Positions 23,184 to 56,765 of a stretch of DNA of 64,000 nt are shown piece after piece. This DNA is from Myxocyprinus asiaticus. Taxonomy: Eukaryota; Chordata; Actinopteri; Cypriniformes; Catostomidae. The stretch is taken from contig NC_059362.1 of assembly GCF_019703515.2 (NCBI RefSeq), forward strand, positions 43,081,826 to 43,145,825, given 5' to 3'. A program made the position numbers and the translations under genes. Each line of letters starts with the position of its first letter. Position 1 is the first letter of the stretch. The notes beneath the pieces were generated by a model. The model saw nothing but the letters and a program-made list of their open reading frames with translations, was not told where the DNA came from and did no database searches.

Positions 23184-23498
23184 AAGTACCAACTATTTTC
23201 TGTTTTGAGAGGATACAGTAAATGTATTTTTTGTGTGTGATTTTTTCTCATCTGCGGCTTCAGTGAAGTGATCGGATCCTGACAGTACTCAAACAGGTAT
23301 TCCTCCACCTGTTCTCTCTGTTTCTGTGATTCCTCTCTTTTTCTGTTCTTTGTCCCATTCATCCACGTCTTCTTGAAAGGACAGCGGAATCTGCGCCCAC
23401 CGAACTGTCGACATGAGAAACAGCACCGCCTGCAGGAAGTGTCTGACACCGACAACAGGTGCAAGACAGATTCCCACCATAAACACAGTCCTTCACAA

Positions 23499-23618
23499 TG
23501 GCGTAGATTTAGCTTGAACATTGGGGGGGTTGCAGTGTGAAGCATTTACATGTTTCCATTGATCATGGTATAAATATTGGGGGTTACAACCCCCCATCCC
23601 CCCCTGGAATCTACGCCC
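23499..23618. mobile_element. Short inverted-terminus element (GGCGTAGATT)
   Basis: GGCGTAGATTTAG... is inverted as GAATCTACGCCC, with G- and C-rich runs (GGGGGGG / CCCCCC) forming an extended hairpin. Related to the GGCCGTA-ended elements in the window. Confidence 0.5.
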
Positions 23619-23976
23619 TTGGTCCCTCAATGTAATATACAGCGCTGTTCCTAAAACCCTTTAAGTACTACCTTAAGAGATCTTCTTGAGTAGCATACCT
23701 TGAAAACTTTTGCAATAAATTGTGATTATAATATGCCATGCAGCTTTGGTGAAGTGTACATTGGCATGGCGCTCAGGTAACAGTGACAGGTACAGCTGAT
23801 ACACGGCTGTTCACTGCATGAAGAACCAAACGACACTCGTTAATAGTTTTTCCTGTGAATGAAAAAACACAATAATGCAAAAATGATTAATAGGTAAATA
23901 TATTGTTCTATCCTCATTTATTGCACTATCATATGTGTAAACAGAATATAGGCTATTTAAAACTACTCCTGAAATC

Positions 23977-24646
23977 AAGGCCGTAACCAAGTCTTGAACA
24001 TTGGGGGGACCAAACCATTTTGGGGGTGGGGGGGGGGGGTCGCAGGTGTTGAGGTCACAAATATAATGGTCCTTTAAAATAATAATTTTCTGAATAAAGG
24101 CTTTAAATGCGTTTTTTAAAACTTTTTAAAAAGATGTTTTTTTAAGTTCATACCGTACAAGACAAACACTGTGTCTGCATTGCTAGCAATATGCCAGTTT
24201 CAGTCATCTTTTGTTAAATTTTTGTGCTGTTTCAAAGAAAAAATGAATATAATTTGAATTTCTTTTCATCATTGATGTATCTGTAAAATGACGCAACATC
24301 AGCTGACTAGCAAAAAGAAAATACACAAAATTATTTACTGTCCTCAAGTTGTGCCTCATTTTTACATACAAAAACTGTTCATATTGTCCACTGCTGATAA
24401 GGTCCAAAGAGGGGGAAAAAAATCATCATTAAAATACCATAAAAGTAGTCCATACAACACTAAGCTTCTCTAAGTCCCCAGAAAGCTTGGATTAAAGTGC
24501 ACAAATCATATGGACTACTGTTATGATGTTTTAATACTGAACCTTTAATAACGATTTATAGTGTTTGTCCTTTATGAAGGATCTGGCCATATCTGATTAC
24601 TGGGGGGTACTTGTCCCCCTCCATGTATATTGTGGTTACGGCCCTG
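23977..24646. mobile_element. Inverted-terminus element (AAGGCCGTAACCA)
   Basis: AAGGCCGTAACCAAG at the left and TGTGGTTACGGCCCTG at the right, with inner GGGGGGACC / GGGGGGTACTTGTCC tracts. The ~640-bp AT-rich interior has no transposase frame. Confidence 0.55.
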
Positions 24647-24687
24647 TCTGAAATAAAAAAATAAGAGTCTAAAAGCATCATACTTAC

Positions 24688-24730
24688 CATCCACGAAACA
24701 TATAATCCAAATAGCCAAGAGAATCCACAT
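24688..24730 (-). CDS. Candidate signal-peptide exon of an unrecognised secreted protein
   Basis: ATG at 24730 (minus) opens MWILLAIWIICFVD followed by G|GTAAGT, a near-perfect donor: a hydrophobic signal sequence split in phase 1, as in many small secreted proteins. The nearest downstream acceptor with a polypyrimidine tract (TTTTTTCATTCACAG, ending at 23850) would continue GKTINECRLVLHAVNS but stops at TGA 78 bases later. Another open stretch at 23289-23490 has several Cys. I cannot join them into a convincing product and recognise no family. It may be a decayed or unfinished gene model. Confidence 0.35.
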
Positions 24731-24867
24731 TTTAATGATGAATATGTTGCTCGGACAGATAGTGAATGTGTGATTTCTATAAGGCTCTTCTGATCGTAGT
24801 TAACAAGGCAGAAATGTCACATAAATTGGATAATGTTTTGCTGGGCGATTTGAACTCTGCCAGTTAA

Positions 24868-24868
<1 letters not shown>

Positions 24869-24909
<41 letters not shown>
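24869..24909. repeat. (AAT)n microsatellite
   Basis: About 14 AAT units. Confidence 0.95.
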
Positions 24910-24911
<2 letters not shown>

Positions 24912-24992
24912 AATAGTAGGCTATTTATAGTTGCAGAGATCGGCAGTGTTTTAACTAGGGCTAGGAGTCGATTCCAAAAATACATTTACATT

Positions 24993-25677
24993 GTTAAAGT
25001 GATAGTTCACCCAAAAATGAAAATGCTCTCATTATTTCCTTCTCATGCCATCCCAGATGTGTATGACTTAATTTTCTTCTGCTGAACACAAACGAAGATA
25101 TTTAGAAGAATATCTCAGCTCAGAAGGTCCATACAATGCAAGTGAATGGTGGCCAGAACTTTGAAGCTCCAAAAAGCACATAAAGGCAGCACAAAAGTAA
25201 TCCACATGACTCCAGTGTTTAAATCCATGTCTTCTGAAGCGATATGATAGGTGTTGGTGAGAAACAGATCAATATTTAAGCTCTTTTTTTACTATAATCT
25301 CTACTTTCACTTGCACATTCTTTTGTTTTTGTCAGTTTGCACTCTTCATGCATATAGCCACCTACTGGGCAGGGAGGAGAATTTATAGTAAAAAAGGACT
25401 TAATTATTGATCCGTTTATCACCCACACTCATCATAACGCTTCAAGACATTAATTTAACCACTGGAGTCATATGGATTACTTTTATGCTGACTTTATGCG
25501 CTTTTTGGACCTTTAAAGTTCTGGCCAACAAGTGCATGGCGTTGTACGGACCTACAGAGCTGAGATATTCTTCTAAAAATCTTCATTTGTGTTCTGCAGA
25601 AGAAAGTAAGTCATACACATCTGGGATGTCATAAGGGTGAGCAAGTGATGAGAGAATTTTCATTTTTAGGTGAACAT
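24993..25677. mobile_element. Long inverted-repeat (foldback) element, complete
   Basis: The left arm from GTGATAGTTCACCCAAAAAT is mirrored by the right arm ending ATTTTCATTTTTAGGTGAAC. Inside, ATGTGTATGACTTA...CTGCTGAACACAAA pairs with TTTGTGTTCTGCAGAAG...AAGTCATACACAT over roughly 300 bp per arm. No coding capacity. Partial relatives lie at 18018, 26990, 28180 and 37808. Confidence 0.8.
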
Positions 25678-26540
25678 GGAATATGGACTTTTAAATCTGC
25701 AAAATCACCCAACTAAAGCATATTGTTTGGACATTTTAATCAGTGTACAAAAGGTAGTGGACAATAACTAATATAAAGCCTCACTGTCTGTCGACGAAAT
25801 GTGCTTCTAACATTATTTATGGTATTCTTCAGAATACATGCACATTTGCTCAGCTAACCTTCCATCAAATTCATCAAATGGGATTGAAGTGTCACGCCTT
25901 GGGATATGCATACAGACCCCGATTGAATTTTTAGAACAGACATATTAGAAGGACACTTTACTATCCCATAATGCTTCAAGAGCTGAGGCGACGTCATATT
26001 CAAAACGCTGGTTTTTGTTTTTAAAAAGGCGAAGACGGCTCTTTGCAACTCTCAGTGTTATACATACCAACAGATTTTTCAAGTTGTGCTTAAATGGTGT
26101 TTGTTTAACAAAACCAGAGTAGATTAATTTAATAGTTGTTGTTATTACATCATATATCCAGGTCATGGGACAATGCCCATGTCCCTGGATGAAGTATGTC
26201 CGGAATCTATACTACTTGCAAGCATACCTAAAGAACGTACTGTTTTACTGGCCTAGAAGTTCGTCTTTCATCAAATACAGTACATAACACTGACAGAACG
26301 CAATTCAGTTCACATGCTCCTACACATACGGCATAAGTTTAAAGATAAAATTCCAAAATACATTTAGAATTATTGTTTAATTTGAACTGCAAGTTAACAC
26401 GTGCAATTACACCAAAATTCTTTAACATTGTTGAGTACAATATGCACGTTTTCTTTAGATTTCTGTTAGATTCTCTCTAACAAAAGTTTGAGAACCACCC
26501 GTTGTTAGGTGAAATGTCAGCCTCAGCTACTATTTACTTA

Positions 26541-26982
26541 TTTAAAATTTTGTTTTATCCCCTTTTCTCCCAATTTGGAATGCCCAATTCCCACTACTTA
26601 GTAGGTCCTCGTAGTGGCATAATGACTCACCTCAATCCGGGTGGCGGAGGACAAGTCTCAGTTGCCTCCACTTCTGAGACCGTCAATTCGCGCATCTTAT
26701 CATGTGGCTCGTTGTACATGACACCGCGGAGACTCACAGCATGTGGAGGCTCATGTTACTCTCCGCGATCCACGCACAACTTACCACACGCCCCATTGAG
26801 AGCGAGAACCACTACTCGTGACCACGAGGTGGTTACCCCATGTGACTCTACCCTCCTTAGCAACCGGGCCAATTTGGTTGCTTAGGAGACCTAGCTAGAG
26901 TCACTCATCACACCCTGGATTCGAACTCGCGACTCCAGAAGTGGTAGTCAGCGTCAATACTCACTGAGCTTCCCAGGCCCCT
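26541..26982 (-). mobile_element. tRNA-derived SINE, copy S1
   Basis: On the minus strand the head reads GGGCCTGGGAAGCTCAGTGA, then GTCGCGAGTTCGAATCCAGG: A-box and B-box of a tRNA gene. The body includes GGTTGCTAAGGAGGG-type and CCGCGGTGTCATG segments, and the 3' tail is A-rich (AAAAGGGGATAAAACAAAAT). Same family as S2-S5. Intergenic. A half foldback repeat follows at 26990-27162. Confidence 0.85.
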
Positions 26983-26989
26983 ACTTTTT

Positions 26990-28330
26990 TTATTACATGG
27001 AAAAAAGATGCAATGAAAGTGAATGGTTACTAAAGCCAACATTCTGACTAGCATCTCCTTTTGTGTTCAATTAAGGAAAGTAAGTTAGAGGAGTTTGAAA
27101 CAACACGAGAGTGAGTAAATGATGACAGAATTGATATTTTTGGGTGAACTATCCCTTTAACTTAAGAAAGACAGGACTAGGATGATTTTAGCACAAAAAC
27201 AGTACATTTAATTCAAGTGTTCCACAGCACAAGTGCACAGGAAAGGAGCCATTGTGTTTGGCTGTCTTTCCTTTCACTGCGTACAGAGAGAGTTATGAAA
27301 GGACGACCTGTTACTATAACCATCAAAAACACAACAGAACTACAGCCACAAAGAGAGAGAGAGAATGCGACTTAATTTGTTTAAGTGGGTGAAGAAGGTT
27401 GAGAAAGAATGAAGCTTCAGACTAGCGTACTGCCATACTACTCTTGCTATCGCTGCAGTATATAGTATGCATACTGACCTTCCTTTTCCTGTCTGATGGA
27501 TAAACCAACCATGATTTTTAACTCTTTTCTTGACTCATTATTTAATCAGACTGCCAAATGATGACATTTTCACAAACTTGGATAAAAAAAAAAAATACAA
27601 AAACACATTTCCCCCCAAGATGGTAACAGAATGACACTCGTTGAATCATACATGCAACTCAATGAGGTCATGTGATAATGCAGCATACTACTGTTTTTTA
27701 AAAATGTTTATTTTGGAATAATGCCTACTGTTTAACTTAACTATTTAAAAAAAGTAGGCATTATACAATATATACTGCACAGTATTCAGTAAGTAGTACG
27801 CTAGTATGCTAGTAAAATGAGAGAGAGACCTGTGACACAAATGGACTGAATAAGACAGACGAGGCTGTAGGCAATAAATATTGAGGCAACAACAATCATA
27901 TATATATATATATATAAAAAAAAAAAAACATTACAGTCTGACCATAGCAAGAGTACATGGATGGGGTTTGTAGAAATGAATGTTGGGTAATGTAGTTTTG
28001 CCATCACTTTCAAGAAGTTACGTAACAGTGTACAATATTGCTGCCTTCCAGTCCTCCTGGAAAATTCCTTCTTACAAATTCAAAAGTCGTAATTACGGTG
28101 TGATGTGCATTTAAGATATTTTGGTCTGAATTAGAGGTTGACTGATTTTGCAAATACCGATAACTAACGCAAGTAAAAAAGGACTTAAATATTGATGTTT
28201 CTCACCCACATTTATCATATCGCTTCTGAAGATATGGATTTAACCACTGGAGGATTAATTTTATGCTGCCTTTATGTGCTTTTTTGAGGTTGAGAGAATA
28301 GTCATTTTTGGGTGAACTATTCCTTTAATT
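26990..28330. repeat. Two half-copies of the foldback family (26990-27162, 28180-28330)
   Basis: Each ends in TTTTTGGGTGAACTATCCCT or TTTTTGGGTGAACTATTCCT. Sequence between them (27163-28180) is AT-rich with poly-A and TA runs and no gene seen. Confidence 0.5.
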
Positions 28331-28574
28331 ATGATTAAAACCGATTTGCTTCTACCATGATTCTTTAATCGACATGCCCCCAATTTAGAAAATCGGGGCT
28401 CGAAGAAAATCCCACTGGTAATTACGATATTGTGGTGGCGTTCAACTCCACTTGTCTTGTAAAAATGATCATTCCGACGTGACTTGAAGGCAGCATATGA
28501 ATCCAGTATGTATCAATGTTTTCTTACTGAGAGGCTCATACTACAGTAATGTCTAGGCTAAAACACATGAATCT

Positions 28575-31500
28575 GTACATTTTTATTCTTTTTTTTTACT
28601 TTTACATTTTCATCAAGTACAAAGTTAAAATGCCTTTGTTAATATATTCATAAAAGAGTAAAATAATAGTGCTTTTTCAAGACTACACAACATAAAAACA
28701 GTCATTGTCAAGACCAGTCAAATCTTAAATGCCAACGATATAGTTACACGTCATTCTTTTATCATTTAAGAATAAAATTGTATAGCACCTTTTTGAAACA
28801 CCTTCACTGTCTCTCTTTAAAGATTTTTTCCCCTAAAATAACCTCACTCAAGACCCCGCCTCCTTTAAAGCTGACAACAGGTTACTGGTTGGCTCTCAAA
28901 TTCATCACCTGTCAATTGTCTTCCCACAGTTCATAAATACAAAAGAATTCTCTGCATTAATTGGACACGCCCCTTTTGACATCACTGGCTCACAGCTCCG
29001 CCTTTGACCACACCCCATTATTATAACAGCCATGCATATAATCATACACTAGCCAATAATTACGGCAGAATTACTCTATATGAATTTAAAAACACCCAGC
29101 ACACAAAACGTAATAATAAAATGCAAAAAAAAAAAAAAAGAGGCAAACTTATCTATGTACAATTCATTTACCACTGAAATTTGTACTAATAACAATCAAA
29201 CCTCACGTTGTGTCACAGGACTTACCAGCCTTCACCAAACGAACACAAACAGACTATAAGGCTACGAGCGGTTCGACCCAGCATAGTGCAACAACGATTT
29301 TGCTAAAGGAGTCTGATTTGACTATGCAAACTTTTAAAGGAAAACATCCTGGGTTTTAGACGTTCATTTTTAAACGTCATGAACTGGACCCAGCAGCTAA
29401 ACTTTGGCTTGCATGCAAGCTCCTCAAGTTCTCCCTCTATATAACAGTGAGACAAAAAAGTTACCTTTATTTTAATAGCAATGAATTACATCACAATTAT
29501 CTTCAAATCCAAACAAATTATGCACATGCGGTTGGCTACAGAAATGGTCAGAATTATGTCTGTAAGACTTTTTCAGAATCGTTTTTGCACGATTTGGAGG
29601 GAAAATTGGCAGAATTCTACTAAATGGATTTAAACATGGTAAAATGTGCCAAATGAACCTGATAGTACCACACTCTTACTGGTAGCAGAAAGAATGTTTA
29701 ATAAAGCCAAAATATCTAATATTGCGTACGAATTCGCTTCCTGCGTTGTTCTGTTTGTGCAGATCCTGTGTGGGCCTTCTCAAATCAGAAAAAAATATTA
29801 AGTGTTTTAAATCATGTTAAATTTAAAACATTAAAGTTAAAAACATTAGTTAAATATACTGAAAAGGACTTTTTAAATGGTGAACTATTACCATCAAACA
29901 AAAATCTGATAACGCCTAGATGTCCATATGGAAGGATGTTTTCCCTAAAATACGTTTTTCCAACATGAGCTAAAGCAAAGGTTTACTACAAGCTGTGGGC
30001 CAAAAGCGTATTTCAACAAATAATCACCTGTGATATAACTATTCAGGTCTGAATCTGCAACCAGGTAATCATAAATAAAATCAGGTAATGAGCTGGTTAA
30101 CTTGCTTTCATATATTACATATATGAAATACATATATTTTCCAACGCAGTAATCAACACTCAAATAATATAACTAATGTGCCTGTTTGATTAGAGATAAA
30201 CCAAAAAAAGGTTGTTTTCTGGTTTAAATGTGGTCTGTATAAACTCTTCCCTCTTGAAAGGGACAATTAAACAAATTCATACAAAGATCTTCAATTTCGA
30301 AGCACAGAATGAGCATCTCTGTCAGCACCAGAGTCCTGTTCACTTTAGAAAGGAAACAGGATTATAAAACAGCATGGATTGTAGAGTTGTACAGTAATCC
30401 AGTTTGTGTGTAATTCAAGTGTGAAAACTCTGATCACACCAAAAGAGCAACCATAGAATCACATTACTATATATGCATTTTTGCAAAATAATTTTTAAAT
30501 GGCTCGTTGTACATACTGAAGCAGTTTTCTGGTGAAATGAACATTAGAGGCGCTACAGTGACGACTTCTATTCACTTTGACACAAAAACACGGCTGATTA
30601 TCAGTTCATAAACACCTACTTTTTGCCCTGTTCCTTTCACAATGCTGTCTTAAGACATCAAAACACTTTTAATATAGCACATGACTTGTAAAGTTATACA
30701 TTGAAAGGATGACCTGCTTGCATTACAAAACCAACAACATTTACAAGCTTGTTCAAGCATGACCAAATTGCACGGTAGCTTAACTAATAGAGTATTGCAC
30801 TTGCGATGTAAAGGAATTAACCTTAAAAACCTGTTTGATGGAAAATTTTACTCGCTTTTAGCGCCACACAGTGGACATTTCACCTCGGAACTGCCGTGAT
30901 ATGCGTAATGAAACACAATGCCATTTTGCAAAAATGTCGCCACAGCCACAGAAATTTCATAAGATCACGCCCACCGAAGAAGTGTGGAATTCTGGGAGCA
31001 CCACGTGACCAGCTTTTATGACAAGACACAGATGGGCCACTTTCCCAGAATCCCGAGTGAGAAGCACAACGATCTGATCCTTATTCACAGTTCAGCGAGA
31101 GCGAAAACTCACAACATTCACACTGCAATTCAAAGTGACAAAATCCGATTTTCTGCTCAAATAATTTTTTTTGTGAGGTTTTTACAAAAATATGTGGCCA
31201 TATTAGATACGTATTAAGATAAAGTGGTTTAACACACCTCAGTTTCTCCCGGGAAGGTAAGTGGCCATGTAAACATGTTAGCGCCATTCTTATAGTTTTT
31301 AAAGAGTGCGCATGCGCTCAAGTGCACCGGGGGAACCCCAGAGTATGAAGTAAGAGGGAAACCCAACTATTACAACTGCCATGGAAAGCTAAGGAAACAA
31401 ACACAGCAGCAACTGTGGGACATCTGAAAATAAAGTGAAGCAACAGAGAACAAAAAATGGCAAAGTCATCATCAGATCCCATGTTCGTGATTTACACCAG

Positions 31501-34315
31501 CGTCATTACGTCGCTGCAGAGAAAGCTGCTTACTGACTGAGCCCCAAGTACATGGCTGTAAAGAGTACGCAACTTATGTGTCTTAAGCAGCTTTTCGCAA
31601 CAAACTGCTCTCTGTTGTCTGTGTAAACAAGCTCAATGTCATCCACATCAGATTTGGGGCACAATGAACTGCAGTGTGAACATAGCCAAACTGAACCGAA
31701 CGCAATTTAGGCGAGAGTGGGAAAGAGAACAAAGCACCATGAGGCTGCACCATGGAATATCTGCGGCACCATCTTGTTAACGCACCAACAGTAGAAACAT
31801 GCAACAACATCCCTGATACCTTACTGAACACACACACACACATGCTGAAGTACAGTAAAAGTGGTGGTATCTGGATAAGTATTCCAAAAAAACAAGATCT
31901 TGTAGAATCCTATGTAAATAAATCCAGCCGTATCTATACACCGATCAGCTTCAACATTAAAACCACCTGCCTAATATTGTGTAGGTCCCCCTTGTGCCAC
32001 CAAAACAGCACCAACCTGCATCTCAGAATAGCATTCTGAGCTGTTTTGGCGGCACGAGGGGGACCTACACAATATTAGGCAGGTGGTTTTAATGTTGTGG
32101 CTGATCGGTGTATGTGGAAGGTTTGAATTTGGCATCTGTTTGATGCATCAATATTGCATCAAGACGACAGCAAACATAAACTTACAGGAAGAGGAGGATC
32201 GTGAATGGAACATGAGAGTACATTTGTGTTAACTACCCCTTTAAGTTTCCAGCGTGAGAAGATGTGTATGAGTGTGTAATACAGCTCTCTCAATGTATGT
32301 GCCCTATAGGCTCCCAGCAGAAAGGCCTCATAAGTGGCTGTGCATTGCGTTGGTATTGCTAAGAGAGAGAGAGAGAAATATATCTATATATCTATAGAGA
32401 GAGCACCATAGTCAAGTTAGTCGAGTTGTGAATGAATAGTAACTGTAGTTTAGTAGTACCGTAAAATCATCTGTAAACAGTGTAATGTTGATTCTTCAAG
32501 CACAGCTTCTCTCTCACAGGAAGTGTGTGTGTATGTGTGTTTATGTGTGAAAATTAATGTGCCAGACACTTATACCATGTCCTAACCAGGAATGACACGT
32601 TAAGGCATCAAACGACAAATCGCACCCAATTTATGTCCTAACTAGTCGTGATCTCCTCATGATGTTTAGCTGTTCGTAGCTCCACCCACAGTGAACTCTC
32701 ACTGGTCCAAAATCCCATTTCACATAGCTGTATGGGTGAATCTAGCAAAAATATGCTGAGATCATATTTCACACCAAAAAAAAAAAAAAAATTATGTATG
32801 TTTTGCACCAAGAAATTTTTTTAGGACCATTAATTCTATGGCAATAAACTACTGTATACGTTTTTTTGGTTTAAAAATCCTCAAAGTATGTAATACTTAA
32901 AATAATTTTTTTGTTTTTGTTTCAATCAGTTCATTTTTGGAGAGCATTATTGAGAATTTAGGGGTATATGTGCTTAAATGTCATGAAAATGTATTAATGG
33001 TCCTTAAAAATGCTTCATTGTCTTTTATGAAAAACAACATTTCTTTTTTTTTCCTTTTGATTTTGGGATGAAATATGACCCAGAAATTAGTGCTGCCTTT
33101 ATGTGCTGTCGGAATTATCCTACTTCCCACTTCTACAGTCATAATTACGAGTACATCGCGTTTAAGTGCTATGCTGTTGGAAAGAACACAAAACATGGAG
33201 GACTCCAGCTTCATTCTTGTATATTTCTTGGGGAACTCTTATTTTGACACCGTGATACATGTTACTCAGTCAGCTTGCTAACGATAATGGAATTTTGGTC
33301 AAATACATGCGATTTTCTCGGTTTAAAATGTACAACATGCATCAAATGGGTACTAATATACATAAATGTATATGGCCGAAACAGCAAGCGCTAACAATTA
33401 GCTGTATTTAGAAAAATGAATAAAACATCATTCACTACAGAAACTGTACTCTCCTCCGCCAGGTTGAAAATTTACGTCTCCTCCTAACATGGAAATCAGG
33501 GTATCAAAATCATCTCTGAGTTTCCAAGTTGTAATTACGATTCGAGGGGTTGTTCCGAGTAGGAAACTCGTATTTATGATAATCCCTCAGAGACCCAGCG
33601 TAGCAGAATTAAATAGTATCTAATTGTCATTAAATATGAGTAAAAACTACACATAACAACAGCTGACACCCTGAACTGTATAACAACATATAACAGTTTT
33701 GGCAGGAAAAAAAAAATCATATATACTGTCACAGCTTGTTAGTCACAAAAATGATAAAAACAGCATCAATTTCAATGCTTGGGTCTCTGAGGGTTAAACA
33801 TTGAATATATTCTGATTGGTAGTGATTTTAACGCTTTCATGGCAGCATTGCGATTTCATTGAGGACAGAAAAATGACTTGACGTTCGACAACTGTCGGAT
33901 CATACCTGCTTAGGGCACAGGGTATCATTAAATTAAAGGGTCGGTGAGTAAGCCTAACTAGTGATTTGTGCTCTATATATATCAGCGCATGGACAAACGT
34001 ACACTTGCAAACACACACACATTTTGTCTCGATCAGTTTTGTGAGAGAGAAAGAGTCGTCACAGCTGGAACATGACAACAAACTAAAACAACGGACAATA
34101 AAGTACAAAAAAAAAGATAAAATAAGATAAAATTGTGGACTCAGTTATGTTTGTAAATAAATAGCTAAAGTATGGCTGTCTAGTGGGTTAATATCAGAAT
34201 AGCACCAGCCATTTACAGGCCACCAGCAACATGAACACAAGAAGGTGGAGCTTATTGGATATGCAAATAAGGAAGGGGAGGGACATCATGGCATTTGGTG
34301 GGCGGAGTTTCAGAC
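28575..34315 (-). other. dnmt3a: Probable long 3'UTR of dnmt3a
   Basis: Downstream of the dnmt3a stop there is 5.7 kb without another gene and, below 31.9 kb, with few transposons. A minus-strand AATAAA is at about 28578-28584. Mammalian DNMT3A messages also have multi-kilobase 3'UTRs, so this is plausible, but the end point is inferred. Shorter 3' ends using other AATAAA copies are equally possible. Confidence 0.35.
31939..32110. mobile_element. Palindromic MITE, TA-CACCGATCAG ends
   Basis: TA|CACCGATCAGCTTCAACATT... pairs with ...AATGTTGTGGCTGATCGGTG|TA. The arms (CCACCTGCCTAATATTGTGT / ACACAATATTAGGCAGGTGG) are almost perfect over ~80 bp. The TA flank implies Tc1/mariner mobilisation. The right arm matches the end of the larger relic at 43975-44497. 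Confidence 0.85.
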
Positions 34316-55923
<21,608 letters not shown>

Positions 55924-56379
55924 CTGAAAGACACAAACAAAAACAAACAGGACTGCTGATTGGTCAGTCCATCATTTCAGTTGTGCTAAATGTTAAATAT
56001 AGTTAAAAATCCAACAAAAGCCTGATTCTGTGGTCTGTTAATCATTTTGTATCGATTGGAGGAAGAGCTCTGTCTTTGTGTATAACTAGCGTGAAGAACT
56101 CGGGAGTGTTTCAGGAGTGTGAGACATTGAAACTTTCATAGCTTTGAGCAGCTGTTTCCTCTTGTGTGCCCTTTGGCAAGAAGGTCATAAGCTCCTCACA
56201 TGACCTTCAACCCTAATAAACGGCCAACCACAGGGCAGCTAATCGCACGCAAACACAAAGAAACTGAAATACAGAGAGACTGGACTGTTTGATGGGTCAA
56301 TGGAGACTCAATTAAGTCACAAATGGCAAACCTCATAAGAAATGCACAGGAGACTAGACTAGACAATTAATCCCAAAGT

Positions 56380-56765
56380 GTTTTTCCCAATCATTTTTTC
56401 CATAGGTATTTCATCAAAGCCATGAACCAAACCAACCAGCTCCGAGGTGAATCACAACACTGCACATGTACTTGATGTCTTTAATGAGGGATTGAACTAC
56501 AATCCCATTAAGCATTGCGAATTACGTAATGGAATTAAAAAATGATGGAAAAACATAAAACTATTGATTTAAAGTTGTTGATTATAAGTTTAGAAACAAT
56601 ACATTTACAGTAAATAGCATAATATTCAAATATATACAAATATGTAAACAGTTTGAGAGTACAGAGAGACCGATGCGATTGCGTTATTCACAGTGAGTCA
56701 AGGAAGTTGGCGATCGCTGCAGAGCTCTTTTGCACTAAATTGCCCTAAAATGTCCGGGAATTTTA
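56380..56765 (+). mobile_element. 500-bp inverted-terminus element family, copy C (truncated)
   Basis: CCAATCATTTTTTCCATAGG, then AACCAAACCAACCAGCTCCG, AGGTGAATCACAACACTGC and GCGATCGCTGCAGAGCTCTT. It shows the uninterrupted site corresponding to the TRIM insertion in copy B. Confidence 0.65.

Noticed and set aside
23129..23545. 138-codon minus frame as a standalone gene
   Set aside because: Its 3' third runs through the inverted terminus of a MITE. Two other frames over 23289-23490 look equally plausible. Kept only as a possible exon of the orphan secreted-protein candidate.
26541..26885. 127-codon frame (and matching ones at 47632 and 44566) as proteins
   Set aside because: They are antisense readings of SINE copies S1, S4 and S3; shared sequence reflects the repeat.
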